A stretch of 64,000 nucleotides of DNA, from positions 1,622,501 through 1,686,500 of the forward strand of contig NZ_CP015125.1 in assembly GCF_001653755.1 (NCBI RefSeq), written 5' to 3'. How positions within the stretch are numbered: the stretch's first letter is position 1; every line of letters begins with the position of its first letter. The notes under the pieces are model-generated. The model was not told where the DNA came from. It did no database searches and saw nothing but the letters and a program-made list of their open reading frames with translations. Below, in pieces: positions 1 to 7,674 of this stretch. The position numbers and the translations under genes were made by a program. This DNA comes from Dokdonia donghaensis DSW-1 (lineage in GTDB: Bacteria; Bacteroidota; Bacteroidia; Flavobacteriales; Flavobacteriaceae).

Positions 1-397
1 CTTTTATAGTAAGGTCACCCACTACACTATAACCATTACCACTTTTTGCTACTTCTGTGATAACAAATGTAGCTTCGCTATGGTTTGTAGTATCAAAAAA
101 GTCTGCAGAGTTTAAGTGTCCTTCTAGTTTTTCTTTTCCTTCGCCAGCTTTTAAGTCTGTTACCGCAATAGTAGTCATATCTACTACAAAGCTACCACCT
201 ACTAGTTGGTCACCATCCATTTCAAGTGTTCCAGATTTTAGGTTAATAGTACCTGTGTGTTGTCCTAGTACTTTTTTACCTGTCCAAGTAATAGTGCTTT
301 CTTTTACGTTTACTGTTTTTTCTACAGGTTCTGTGCTTGCAGTGGCTCCTGTTGTAACAATAAGTGCTAAAAATGCTGTTGTGATTGTCTTTTTCAT
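1..397 (-). CDS. YceI-like periplasmic lipid-binding family protein (3' end cut by window edge)
   Basis: On the minus strand an ATG at 397-395 opens a frame that runs off the left edge of the window, so about 132 N-terminal residues are visible. It begins with a Sec signal peptide (MKKTITTAFLALIV, then Ala-rich) and continues with the beta-strand pattern of YceI proteins: TITWTGKK, then GQHTGTINLKSG, then VVDMTTIAVTDL, and a GHLNSADFFD segment. The family folds as a lipocalin-like barrel that binds isoprenoid or amphipathic ligands in the periplasm. It starts 17 bases after the MarR gene on the same strand, so the two probably form an operon. It is a paralogue of the lipoprotein at 33207-33872, which has the same motifs in the same order. 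Confidence 0.85.
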   Translation of the reverse strand, partial: MKKTITTAFLALIVTTGATASTEPVEKTVNVKESTITWTGKKVLGQHTGTINLKSGTLEMDGDQLVGGSFVVDMTTIAVTDLKAGEGKEKLEGHLNSADFFDTTNHSEATFVITEVAKSGNGYSVVGDLTIK

Positions 398-414
398 CTT
401 TTAGTTTTTAATAA

Positions 415-864
415 TTATGTTCTTAGTTTATTGAGCAAGTTATTGAGCTGCTCTATCTCAGTATTGTCTAGTTGAGTGGTTATTTTATCTTCGGCTTGAG
501 TCACTACTTTGTCTAACTCATTAAGTAATGACAAGCCAGCCTCTGTAATTGTAATTTCAATTTTACGACGGTTTGAGGGGCACGTACTGCGATTTACAAG
601 CTCTTTTTTGAGTAGTTTATCTACTAGGCGTGTTGTATTACTTGCTTTTGTAACCATACGGTCATTGAGCGTAGATAGATTTGCAGGTTTTCCTTTTTGC
701 CCACGTAATATGCGTAATACATTAAACTGCTGTAATGATATATCGTAGGGTTTGAGTGCCATTAATAAGATATCATTAGACCATTGTGCTGTATAGGCTA
801 GGTTTATAATAAGCCTTTGAGAAGGCTTGAGACTCGTGGTTTTTATGTGTTCTTCTATTGTCAT
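415..864 (-). CDS. MarR family transcriptional regulator
   Basis: The product is about 149 residues, the normal MarR size. An upstream in-frame ATG at 903 would add 13 residues, but the ATG at 864 gives the usual length and leaves a palindromic operator just upstream, so I prefer it. The winged-helix part shows the family pattern: LQQFNVLRILRG (helix), NLSTLNDRMVTKASNTTRLVDKL (recognition helix region) and the wing CPSNRRKIEITITEAG. MarR proteins are dimeric repressors, often released by small phenolic ligands or oxidation. The next gene on the strand encodes a YceI protein, so this regulator probably controls that operon and itself. Confidence 0.9.
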   Translation of the reverse strand: MTIEEHIKTTSLKPSQRLIINLAYTAQWSNDILLMALKPYDISLQQFNVLRILRGQKGKPANLSTLNDRMVTKASNTTRLVDKLLKKELVNRSTCPSNRRKIEITITEAGLSLLNELDKVVTQAEDKITTQLDNTEIEQLNNLLNKLRT

Positions 865-870
865 TACAAT

Positions 871-886
871 ATTTGTATATACAAAT
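871..886. promoter_or_regulatory. candidate MarR operator, perfect 16-bp palindrome
   Basis: ATTTGTATATACAAAT is a perfect palindrome ending 7 bases upstream of the preferred marR start. MarR dimers typically bind AT-rich palindromes of this size, so autoregulation of the marR-yceI operon is a reasonable inference. Its position so close to the start codon would let a bound dimer block initiation. Confidence 0.55.
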
Positions 887-1027
887 GTATAATTATTTTG
901 CAATAGAATATCTATGTTTAGATATTTTTAACGTTAAAGTACTTCTGATTTTTTCCATTATCTTAACATCCTATTACTAAAGTCTGTTAAGAGATGTTCT
1001 TAGTTCTGGGTCTCTGTATAATTTTGT

Positions 1028-1534
1028 ATGATGCGATTTTTAATACTCTTGTTGGTTCTATGTACAATCTCTTGTAAGAAAGAGGTAGAAGAAAAGGCAT
1101 ATCATTATGTAGAAGGGGCAGATATAAAGATGTTTGATTATAATGAACTTGATAGTTATATAAAAAATCATCCATCTGAGACACTTGTGGTAAATTTTTG
1201 GGCTACCTGGTGTGCTCCTTGTATAAAGGAATTACCAGCTTTTGAAAAACTAGGAAATACCTATGCAGATCAAGATGTGAAAATTCTTTTAGTGAGTCTT
1301 GACTTCCCAGAACAGATGGATCATCTAAAAGCATTTGTAGCAAAAAAAGAATTGCAATCTGAGGTTGTATTTTTAGACGATGGAGATGCAAACAGATGGA
1401 TACCTAAAGTAGATAAGAACTGGAGTGGGGCCTTACCAGCAACACTTATTATAGGTGATAAAAGAAAACGCTTTTATGAACAATCATTTACATATGGCTT
1501 GTTAGAAAGTGAATTGAAATATATTTTAAATTAA
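1028..1534 (+). CDS. TlpA-like thioredoxin-fold lipoprotein
   Basis: The 168-residue product has a lipoprotein signal (hydrophobic stretch then CTISC, lipidated Cys16) and a thioredoxin fold with the redox motif WATWCAPC at about residues 58-65, followed by KELPAFEKL. This is the TlpA/ResA class of membrane-anchored periplasmic thiol:disulfide reductases, used for cytochrome c maturation or general disulfide reduction. The start at the double ATG leaves the lipobox properly spaced. The next gene, another redox protein, begins 3 bases after this stop, so they are co-transcribed. Confidence 0.88.
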   Translation: MMRFLILLLVLCTISCKKEVEEKAYHYVEGADIKMFDYNELDSYIKNHPSETLVVNFWATWCAPCIKELPAFEKLGNTYADQDVKILLVSLDFPEQMDHLKAFVAKKELQSEVVFLDDGDANRWIPKVDKNWSGALPATLIIGDKRKRFYEQSFTYGLLESELKYILN

Positions 1535-1536
1535 AA

Positions 1537-2160
1537 ATGAAGACTTTTAAAATTTTAACGCTACTTGCCTTAGTGGTAGTCGTTTCTGCATTTGCAGCAA
1601 ATGCCGTTGTAAAAAGTGCAAAGAGCGGTTACAGTATAGGTGATGATGCAACAGATTTTTATCTGCGTAATGTAGATAACAGTATGGTATCGCTTAAGGA
1701 TTATGAAAATGCCAAAGGATTTATAATAATCTTTACGTGCAATACTTGTCCATTTTCTATAGCAAATGAAGACAGAATCATTGCATTAGATAAAAAGTAC
1801 AAGTCATTAGGCTACCCTGTGATAGCGATTAACCCTAACGACCCACACATTAAACCTGGAGATAGTTTTAAGTCTATGCAACAACGAGCACGAGAAAAAG
1901 GATTTACATTCCCTTATTTATTTGACGATGGCCAAGAGGTATATCCAAAATATGGAGCTACAAAAACTCCTCACGTGTATGTGACTCAAAAAAAGCAAGG
2001 GAAAAATATAGTAAAATACATAGGAGCAATAGATAATAATACACGTAATGCGGGAGCAGTTACAGAACGATATGTAGAAGACGCTGTAGATGCCTTACTC
2101 GCCGGTAAAAGTGTACAAGTAACCGAAACAAAGGCTATAGGATGTTCTATAAAATCATAG
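1537..2160 (+). CDS. secreted redoxin/AhpC-TSA family protein
   Basis: The 207-residue product starts with a signal peptide (hydrophobic residues 7-20, AFAANA) and continues with a peroxiredoxin-like thioredoxin fold. The active-site stretch is FTCNTCPF with Cys68 and Cys71 in a CxxC arrangement, followed by IAINPNDP and the DGQEVYPKYGA segment that this subfamily carries before the cis-proline region (KTPHVYV). It probably acts as a periplasmic thiol reductase or peroxidase together with the TlpA-like protein 2 bases upstream. A strong terminator follows. Confidence 0.85.
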   Translation: MKTFKILTLLALVVVVSAFAANAVVKSAKSGYSIGDDATDFYLRNVDNSMVSLKDYENAKGFIIIFTCNTCPFSIANEDRIIALDKKYKSLGYPVIAINPNDPHIKPGDSFKSMQQRAREKGFTFPYLFDDGQEVYPKYGATKTPHVYVTQKKQGKNIVKYIGAIDNNTRNAGAVTERYVEDAVDALLAGKSVQVTETKAIGCSIKS

Positions 2161-2183
2161 TTTAAAATAACTAGATACTACAT

Positions 2184-2211
2184 AAAAAGGTGAGCAATAG
2201 CTCACCTTTTT
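2184..2211 (+). terminator. intrinsic terminator of the redox operon
   Basis: A 12-bp perfect stem (AAAAAGGTGAGC pairing with GCTCACCTTTTT) closes on a 4-base loop, with the T-run built into the 3' arm. It lies 24 bases after the stop at 2160. Confidence 0.85.
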
Positions 2212-2325
2212 ATGTTTACGTAGCCTATTTAAAATATGTAATATGCCTCAAGCCATATTCAGTTTAATAAAGTAAATTTGAAATATAACAAGGGTACACT
2301 ACCGTACTTATAATAAAGAAGAATT

Positions 2326-2631
2326 ATGAAAGATCTTACAATCCCAGAATGGGAAGAAAAAATCGCTCAAGATAAAGACGCCGTAATACTAGACGTGCGT
2401 ACCGAAGAAGAAACAGAAAATGGTATCATAGAAGGAGCAAAGGTGATAGATATATACCAAGGCCAAGGCTTTATAGATGAGGTAGAAAAACTAGATAAAG
2501 ATAAAAACTACTACGTTTATTGTCGCTCTGGAGCACGTAGTGCTCAAGCGTGTGCCCTTATGGGACAGCTAGGTTTTGAGACTACATATAACTTGCTAGG
2601 AGGCTATATGGCCTGGAGCGAAAACGACTAA
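2326..2631 (+). CDS. single-domain cytoplasmic rhodanese
   Basis: This is a compact 101-residue rhodanese domain without a signal peptide. It shows VILDVRTEEE near the N-terminus, the active-site loop YCRSGARSAQ with catalytic Cys66, and the closing LLGGYMAW motif. Such proteins carry a persulfide on the cysteine and act in sulfur transfer or thiosulfate detoxification. The next gene, a lipoprotein with the same domain, starts 3 bases after the stop, giving a cytoplasmic/periplasmic rhodanese pair. A TAAATTTG box at 2273-2280 fits the Bacteroidota -7 promoter element. Confidence 0.9.
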   Translation: MKDLTIPEWEEKIAQDKDAVILDVRTEEETENGIIEGAKVIDIYQGQGFIDEVEKLDKDKNYYVYCRSGARSAQACALMGQLGFETTYNLLGGYMAWSEND

Positions 2632-2634
2632 AAG

Positions 2635-3075
2635 ATGACGCGTACAGTAACTCACATTTGTAGTGCTATTGCAATAATGATGGCTTTGTCTTGTAACCAA
2701 GCGACCTCACAGCAAGCATCACCAGAAGCTTCAGTTAGTGAAGTGCAAGAGAAAAAGATGGTCATCAATCGCATTTCTTCAGATGAGCTTGAGACTGCGA
2801 TGAGTGCTCAAGAAATCCAACTAGTAGATGTACGTGCCGACCGCGAGTGGGAGAGTGGCCATATTAAAGGTGCAAAGCATTTTGAGATGAACAATGTAAA
2901 CTGGCAGTCACAGCTAGAGACTCTAGATAAAGATGAGCCCGTATATGTATATTGTGCAAAAGGTGGTCGTAGTGCCAGGTGTGCAAAACAGCTAGAAGAG
3001 GCTGGTTTTACTACCATTTATGACCTTAAAGGTGGTCTCGCAAGCTGGAAGGCTAGTGGCAAGACCGTAGAGTAA
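2635..3075 (+). CDS. rhodanese-domain lipoprotein
   Basis: The 146-residue product has a lipoprotein signal with lipobox ending MALSC (Cys20), a short Ser/Ala/Glu-rich linker and a rhodanese domain. Visible motifs are QLVDVRADREW, GHIKGAKHFEM, the active-site loop YCAKGGRSARC (Cys107) and LKGGLASW. The domain is the same type as in the gene just upstream, but here it is membrane-anchored outside the cytoplasm, which suggests handling of reduced sulfur on both sides of the membrane. The extra Cys at the end of the active-site loop is a detail worth noting. A bidirectional terminator follows. Confidence 0.88.
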   Translation: MTRTVTHICSAIAIMMALSCNQATSQQASPEASVSEVQEKKMVINRISSDELETAMSAQEIQLVDVRADREWESGHIKGAKHFEMNNVNWQSQLETLDKDEPVYVYCAKGGRSARCAKQLEEAGFTTIYDLKGGLASWKASGKTVE

Positions 3076-3096
3076 CACATACTGATAAAAAAATAT

Positions 3097-3123
3097 AAAC
3101 CCCATCATAGTAGGATGGGGTTT
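3097..3123. terminator. bidirectional intrinsic terminator
   Basis: The stem AAACCCCATC/GATGGGGTTT is followed by T's on the plus strand and preceded by A's (T's on the minus strand). It sits between the convergent rhodanese and peroxidase genes and can serve both. Confidence 0.85.
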
Positions 3124-3128
3124 TTTTC

Positions 3129-3144
3129 CGCTTTCGCGAAAGCG
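3129..3144. repeat. dispersed palindrome CGCTTTCGCGAAAGCG, intergenic copy
   Basis: An exact copy between the bidirectional terminator and the 3' end of the minus-strand peroxidase gene. Confidence 0.95.
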
Positions 3145-3158
3145 AAATCTATATCAAT

Positions 3159-4979
3159 CTAATACACTTCATCAACATTAGTCGCTGTAAGTGTTTCTAT
3201 AAAAGCCACCAGATCCTGAAGTTCTTGCTCTGATAGATTAAGATTATCAAAGGGAAGCGTTTGATGCTCAAGGTCAAACCCTAGGCCACCGCCGCCACCT
3301 TTATTATAAAAGTCCATAACCTCTTCTAGTGTACTATATACACCGTTATGCATATAGGGTCCAGTTACTGCAGCGTTACGTACCGTAGGTGTTTTAAACA
3401 TCCCCTTGTGGAGCTCTTCTTTAAAACGCCAGTAGTAACCTAAGTCATCATCTAGCATTTTATTTTGTGCGGTTTCTGGTACGCCTATTACTTCGCGCTC
3501 TGTCTCTGCATAAAATGGTGGTACTGTACCATTAGTAAGTGGCATAAAGTGACAAGTTGCACAAAGGGCTTTCCCCATAAACAAGTTCATACCTCGTTGC
3601 TCACTTGATGTAAATGAACGCTCATCGCCACGCATATTTTTATCAAATTTTGAGTCAAAACTATTGAGTGTACTTACATATGACGAGATGGCTTTTATCA
3701 CATCAATATTTCTTTTTGAAACACCGCCATATGCCTCATCAAAGAGTGTGATATATGTACTGTCTTCTAGTACCTCTTCTGAAAACTCGTGCACGTTTGA
3801 GTTAAACTCATCCTTGTTTGTAAAAACAGAAGATACTTGATCTATTAATGTAGGAGAGCGACCGTCTGCAAAGAAGTTTTGCTGGAAAACGGTATTTATG
3901 AGGGTAGGTGTGTTGCGCTGTAAATTTTTACCTGCGTTAGAGAGGTTTACGACCATTCCATCTGTGTAGGCCTTTGCTGGAATGTGACACGTAGCACAAG
4001 CCATTGTACCATTTGCAGAGAGCTTATCATCAAAAAACAATTTTTTTCCTAAGGCGATTTGTATTGCTGTGGGATTCTTGTTTACGTTAGGAGTAAAAAA
4101 TGCTGTATTAAAACTATCGTTTTCAAAAAATGTAGGAGCATCAAAGTTAAAAGGTGTATTTGTTGTTCCTTCCCATAGGTCGCTAGTTTTTCTTATAGCT
4201 ACCCAAGTTTTTGTGATAGGAGAGAGGTGAGTGCTCACAAAGGTATAACGGTCAAAGCTGTTATAATCAGTATTAGAACTCATAAAAGCTATTGCTTTCT
4301 CAACCTGATTTATAAATGTTTGGTCTAGTGTGGCATTCTTTTCTTTTATGATGGGTTGTATACTTACTTGATAAGTGTCTACAAGGTTTTGTAATGAGGC
4401 TGCACCCTCTGTAATGCCTAGCTGGCTTACAGGTGTGTCAAAACCAGATATAGAAAAACTTAATATGCGCAGTAATTGCTGGTGAGTTGCTATAAAATAG
4501 CGTTGTGGCGTGAGTTCTCGTTTTTCGATATTCTTTTTTAGAGTAGCGAGTAGGCCTGTGGTGATCTTTAGTTCTTTTTTGTATTGTGCTGTAGGTGTTC
4601 CTCCTTCATAGATAGATTCTTCTATCTTTTGTAAACCTACAGGATTCATTGTGCGGTCATTGTCCTCTTTATAAATAGGTAAAGCTGGTCCATTTGCACG
4701 ATGACCTACTTCTGGGTTGAGGTAAGAGGCGTAGGGTTCTGCTTTTTTAAAGGCAAGTCTAGCGTTGTTAAAAATCTTTTTGGCATCTGGATGTGATGCC
4801 GTAATCTCATTAAGAGAGTCAAGACCTGCGAGCGCATTATTTAGTTCTTGTAAGTAAATAGCTCTTGCAGCTTCCCAGTCTGGGGCTATATTTTTTTTAT
4901 ATGAAGTGTCTTGCTCTTGCTTGCAAGAAAAGGTTAAGGGTATCGCTAGTAGGCAAATTAATAAACGTAAGTAATTCAT
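3159..4979 (-). CDS. lipoprotein fusing an imelysin-like domain to a di-haem cytochrome c peroxidase
   Basis: I start the gene at the ATG at 4979 (a longer start at 5006 would push the signal peptide inward). It then opens with a lipoprotein signal ending LTFSC. Residues about 35-270 form an all-helical region with GLQKIEESIYEGG, resembling the imelysin/EfeO-like peptidase-M75 fold. Residues about 290-600 are a MauG/CcpA-type di-haem peroxidase with two haem c sites, CATCH at about 328-332 and CATCH at about 473-477, plus conserved LFFDDKLSANGTMACATCH and KTPTVRNAAVTGPYMHNG segments. The enzyme should reduce peroxide or oxidise a substrate protein at the outer face of a membrane. The neighbour upstream is a secreted PhoX-like protein. 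The imelysin part is inferred by pattern, and a different helical domain is possible. Confidence 0.85.
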   Translation of the reverse strand: MNYLRLLICLLAIPLTFSCKQEQDTSYKKNIAPDWEAARAIYLQELNNALAGLDSLNEITASHPDAKKIFNNARLAFKKAEPYASYLNPEVGHRANGPALPIYKEDNDRTMNPVGLQKIEESIYEGGTPTAQYKKELKITTGLLATLKKNIEKRELTPQRYFIATHQQLLRILSFSISGFDTPVSQLGITEGAASLQNLVDTYQVSIQPIIKEKNATLDQTFINQVEKAIAFMSSNTDYNSFDRYTFVSTHLSPITKTWVAIRKTSDLWEGTTNTPFNFDAPTFFENDSFNTAFFTPNVNKNPTAIQIALGKKLFFDDKLSANGTMACATCHIPAKAYTDGMVVNLSNAGKNLQRNTPTLINTVFQQNFFADGRSPTLIDQVSSVFTNKDEFNSNVHEFSEEVLEDSTYITLFDEAYGGVSKRNIDVIKAISSYVSTLNSFDSKFDKNMRGDERSFTSSEQRGMNLFMGKALCATCHFMPLTNGTVPPFYAETEREVIGVPETAQNKMLDDDLGYYWRFKEELHKGMFKTPTVRNAAVTGPYMHNGVYSTLEEVMDFYNKGGGGGLGFDLEHQTLPFDNLNLSEQELQDLVAFIETLTATNVDEVY

Positions 4980-4997
4980 AACAATGTAATTATAATT

Positions 4998-5029
4998 AAA
5001 GCGCAATCACCTTAGAGGGATTGCGCTTT
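4998..5029 (-). terminator. hairpin terminator or attenuator between the PhoX-like and peroxidase genes
   Basis: The 11-bp stem AAAGCGCAATC/GATTGCGCTTT lies just downstream of the minus-strand gene ending at 5062 and upstream of the peroxidase start. On the minus strand it is followed by a T-rich run, so it may terminate or lower transcription into the peroxidase gene. Confidence 0.6.
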
Positions 5030-5061
5030 TAGTATTTCCGAATGGCTAATCCGGGAGGATA

Positions 5062-6639
5062 TTATCTAGGTAAACCTTTAAGTAAAACTACTTGAGATGC
5101 TTGGTTATCTTCATATGTAGAGTTGATATGTCCATCAAGTCCAGCAAAGTCACTGTTTCTCCAGTAGTGCGGCTGTATGTTTAATATAAAAGTGTTAGGC
5201 ACTCCTACTTTATCTGATATATCTATAAGTGCTCCAAACTCTCCACTAAGTCCTGTACTATTATCATCTGCAAGGTCTTGACGTACTACAAGCTCAAGTA
5301 CTTGCTGTATGTTTACACCATTTAAGTCAGACTGGTAGATGTATGCTGCGTGACCTCTAGAAAAAGAGTTAGGATCTTCTTGTACATATACAAAGTTCTC
5401 AGTTACAGTGATATTATCTGGGCTTTGTAAAGCTGCCAGGTTACCATCTTGATTATTTGTATCTGTATTACCACTTATGATTTGAGTAAGTTTACCTTCT
5501 AGTGGGTTTGTTTCATCTAGGTTTAACTTGTATACCGTTCCCCAGTCATTGTAAGTACCTTGACCTGGACCACGACCTGTAACTGCAAAGTATACGTTTC
5601 TACCATTTGCGTCAGATCCTTTTTGGTAATCTACATCTTCTACTCTCATAAACTGAGAAGCAAATACGTCGTTACACGCGCTTTCCATTTCATTTTTAGT
5701 AAGAGCAGCACCGTTTGGTATCTCAACAAACTCTACATCATATTCTGTCTGGAAGTCTAGCGAAGACTCGTTGTAAGCCGTATTAGGAGCAACATCTACA
5801 ACGTTACCAGCACCGTCACCTACTTGCTTAAGACGTAATACGTAAATAGAACCACCTGTAAAATCTGCATCACCAGCAGTAGAGTAGTACATAGCTACTT
5901 GACCTTCTGAGTTACTAGAGTCATCATCACCACCTACGATTACTGTAGCACCAGGATAAGCGTTTTGTGGTAAAGGAGTTGCGTTTTCCCAAGAGAATTC
6001 TCCTAGTGCGTCAAGACCAAAATCTGCCTGAGGTGTAGGAGTAGATGTTCTAGGGTCTATTGCTTTTACATCATAGTGTATGCTCTCTGAAGCACTTAAG
6101 AAAATGTCTTCTGTACCACCGTGTATATCTGCTTCCCACATAGTAGCACTACACTGGCGTGCAAAGTCTGCTACTCCAGAGTCTAGTAAGTAATCCCCAG
6201 AGATAGGCATTAAATTCTGGTCAAAACGTATACGTGCAACTGCATAACTGTCTTCACAGTTTGTTACAAATATGTAGTCTTCTCCATCTTGTAAAAAACC
6301 TGCACCGTCTGCAGAGCCAGCAAGTTGAAAATCTCCACCTATCACATCTGGAGTAGATACAAGAGAGAAAGCCTCTACGTAGTTAAACTGTGAGCTCATA
6401 GCTACAAGTGGTGGTGTGGCAGACTTGTCTGAAAACATAGTTTCTCCTGGTTCAAAATCTTCTCCATCTTCTCCATTTGATCCGTCTGCCCCGTCTTGTC
6501 CATCTGCCCCGTCTTGTCCGTCTACACCATCTATTCCGTCTACACCATCCATTCCGTCTATGCCATCTTCACAGCTAGTGAAGGCCGTTGTTGCTGCTAC
6601 AAAAAGCAGACTTAAAAAAACTGATTTGAAAGTTTTCAT
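5062..6639 (-). CDS. secreted PhoX-like (DUF839) protein with a collagen-like N-terminal repeat
   Basis: The 525-residue product has a signal peptide with a possible lipobox (FTSC, Cys23), then a run of Gly-x-Asp triplets at about residues 24-62 (GMDGVDGIDGVDGQDGADGQ type) and a large beta-propeller-like domain. The latter has SPDNITVTENFVYVQED and NGRNVYFAVTGRGPG motifs reminiscent of PhoX-type alkaline phosphatases and related DUF839 proteins. PhoX enzymes bind calcium and iron. Whether this one is a phosphatase cannot be seen. The GxD triplets could be a flexible stalk or a calcium-binding segment lifting the domain from the surface. The peroxidase lipoprotein follows 83 bases downstream on the same strand. 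Confidence 0.7.
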   Translation of the reverse strand: MKTFKSVFLSLLFVAATTAFTSCEDGIDGMDGVDGIDGVDGQDGADGQDGADGSNGEDGEDFEPGETMFSDKSATPPLVAMSSQFNYVEAFSLVSTPDVIGGDFQLAGSADGAGFLQDGEDYIFVTNCEDSYAVARIRFDQNLMPISGDYLLDSGVADFARQCSATMWEADIHGGTEDIFLSASESIHYDVKAIDPRTSTPTPQADFGLDALGEFSWENATPLPQNAYPGATVIVGGDDDSSNSEGQVAMYYSTAGDADFTGGSIYVLRLKQVGDGAGNVVDVAPNTAYNESSLDFQTEYDVEFVEIPNGAALTKNEMESACNDVFASQFMRVEDVDYQKGSDANGRNVYFAVTGRGPGQGTYNDWGTVYKLNLDETNPLEGKLTQIISGNTDTNNQDGNLAALQSPDNITVTENFVYVQEDPNSFSRGHAAYIYQSDLNGVNIQQVLELVVRQDLADDNSTGLSGEFGALIDISDKVGVPNTFILNIQPHYWRNSDFAGLDGHINSTYEDNQASQVVLLKGLPR

Positions 6640-6998
6640 TGTAAAATAATTTTTTTGAGTGGTTAATTTGTGTGTTTTTATGAGGCTCTAAATTAGAATT
6701 GTATCTCTTTTTACAGGTTAATTAAGCGTAGCTTTTATATTAAATTGATGTGTATTTATTGTTACTGATTTTACAGTAATTTAAAGACAGATTTTACGTA
6801 GAGTTAACCTTTTGGGTTTTTGATATTTCTATTTTATAGGGGTAAAACCTATCATTATTGAAGGGTTATTTTTGGATATAACAGACCTTTTGGCAATGAG
6901 CCGCTTTACTTTTAAGAGTTTGGTTTACGCTTTCGCGAAAGCGTAATGCATCTTTTAACACCACTTTTAAGTGAGATGTCGTAATTTTAAAAGAAAAA
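6640..6998. other. intergenic region between divergent genes
   Basis: This 359-base AT-rich stretch should hold the promoters for the minus-strand PhoX-like gene and the plus-strand gene at 6999. I see no ORF with coding character. It contains one copy of the dispersed palindrome, here extended to a 22-bp perfect palindrome at 6925-6946. I could not pick a convincing promoter box. Confidence 0.6.
6928..6943. repeat. dispersed palindrome CGCTTTCGCGAAAGCG, intergenic copy
   Basis: An exact copy whose flanks also pair, so the perfect palindrome reaches 22 bp (6925-6946). It lies about 55 bases upstream of the gene at 6999. Confidence 0.95.
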
Positions 6999-7445
6999 AT
7001 GACGCCTAGATTAGAACAAGCACTTGATAAATTGTATACTGCGTTATACACGGGGAAGCTCAATCCCGAGTGTTGTACAGCCTGCGCGGTGGGTACCATA
7101 TGTGACACGGTAGATGCCTGGAAGCACTTTACAGACACACACGGCTCTTTACAGCTTAATTATGTGGGGAAGGTTAATGAAGGTTTTGGCCGCAGGCTTT
7201 ATGGGTATCTCCCTAGCGAGCTATTAGAAATAGAAGCGGTTTTCTTAAAAGCGTGTGGGTATGAGTTACCGCTTACGCGAAAGTCAAAACGACCACAACA
7301 TCCTACATCGCAAGAAACCTTATTTAATGGTATGCGTGCCGTTATTGCTTTCTTATGTGAGCTAGATAGTGTAGAAGATGTTATGGAGATTGAACAGAAC
7401 CTACTACATACAAACCTAAGCTCTGTAACACACGCTACGGTTTAA
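6999..7445 (+). CDS. conserved flavobacterial cysteine-cluster protein of unknown function
   Basis: The 148-residue soluble protein has a cysteine cluster near the N-terminus: NPECCTACAVGTIC, Cys24, Cys25, Cys28 and Cys33 by my count. After it come a WKHFTDTHGSLQLNYVG segment and a helical C-terminal half. As I recall, relatives in flavobacterial genomes are often labelled as subunit F of the Na+-translocating NADH-quinone reductase. That name is not supported here: there are no FAD, NADH or complete 2Fe-2S domain features, and the protein is far too short. The four cysteines could bind a metal or cluster. A degenerate copy of the dispersed palindrome lies at 7270-7284, read as LTRK. Function unknown. 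Confidence 0.75.
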   Translation: MTPRLEQALDKLYTALYTGKLNPECCTACAVGTICDTVDAWKHFTDTHGSLQLNYVGKVNEGFGRRLYGYLPSELLEIEAVFLKACGYELPLTRKSKRPQHPTSQETLFNGMRAVIAFLCELDSVEDVMEIEQNLLHTNLSSVTHATV

Positions 7446-7674
7446 ACCTTAAAAAGTAATCCTCTTACTGTTTGTGATTTACGATATTTAAAAGACACCT
7501 TTTTGATATTTAAAAGAGGTATCTCTGGGGGAGTATGCCTCAGGTTTAAGAAAATTTTAAGTTTTTATTAGCACAACGATTTTAGCTAGATTTCGTATTA
7601 ATTCTGATATTATGGTGCTTTTAACATTATTTGTTAAGAATATCTAACAAACGCAATCTAATACAGACAATCTT

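Noticed and set aside
57..404. 115-codon plus-strand frame at the left edge
   Set aside because: It is antisense to the minus-strand YceI gene, which has a signal peptide and family motifs.
1019..1026. TAATTTTG as a promoter box for the TlpA-like gene
   Set aside because: It ends one base before the ATG, so transcription would start inside the coding sequence.
6470..6560. Short repeats that look like a CRISPR array
   Set aside because: These are the codon repeats of the Gly-x-Asp triplets. There are no spacers and no cas genes.
6416..6649. Plus-strand frame with repeating Pro-Ser
   Set aside because: It is the reverse complement of the Gly-x-Asp repeat in the PhoX-like protein, not a separate gene.
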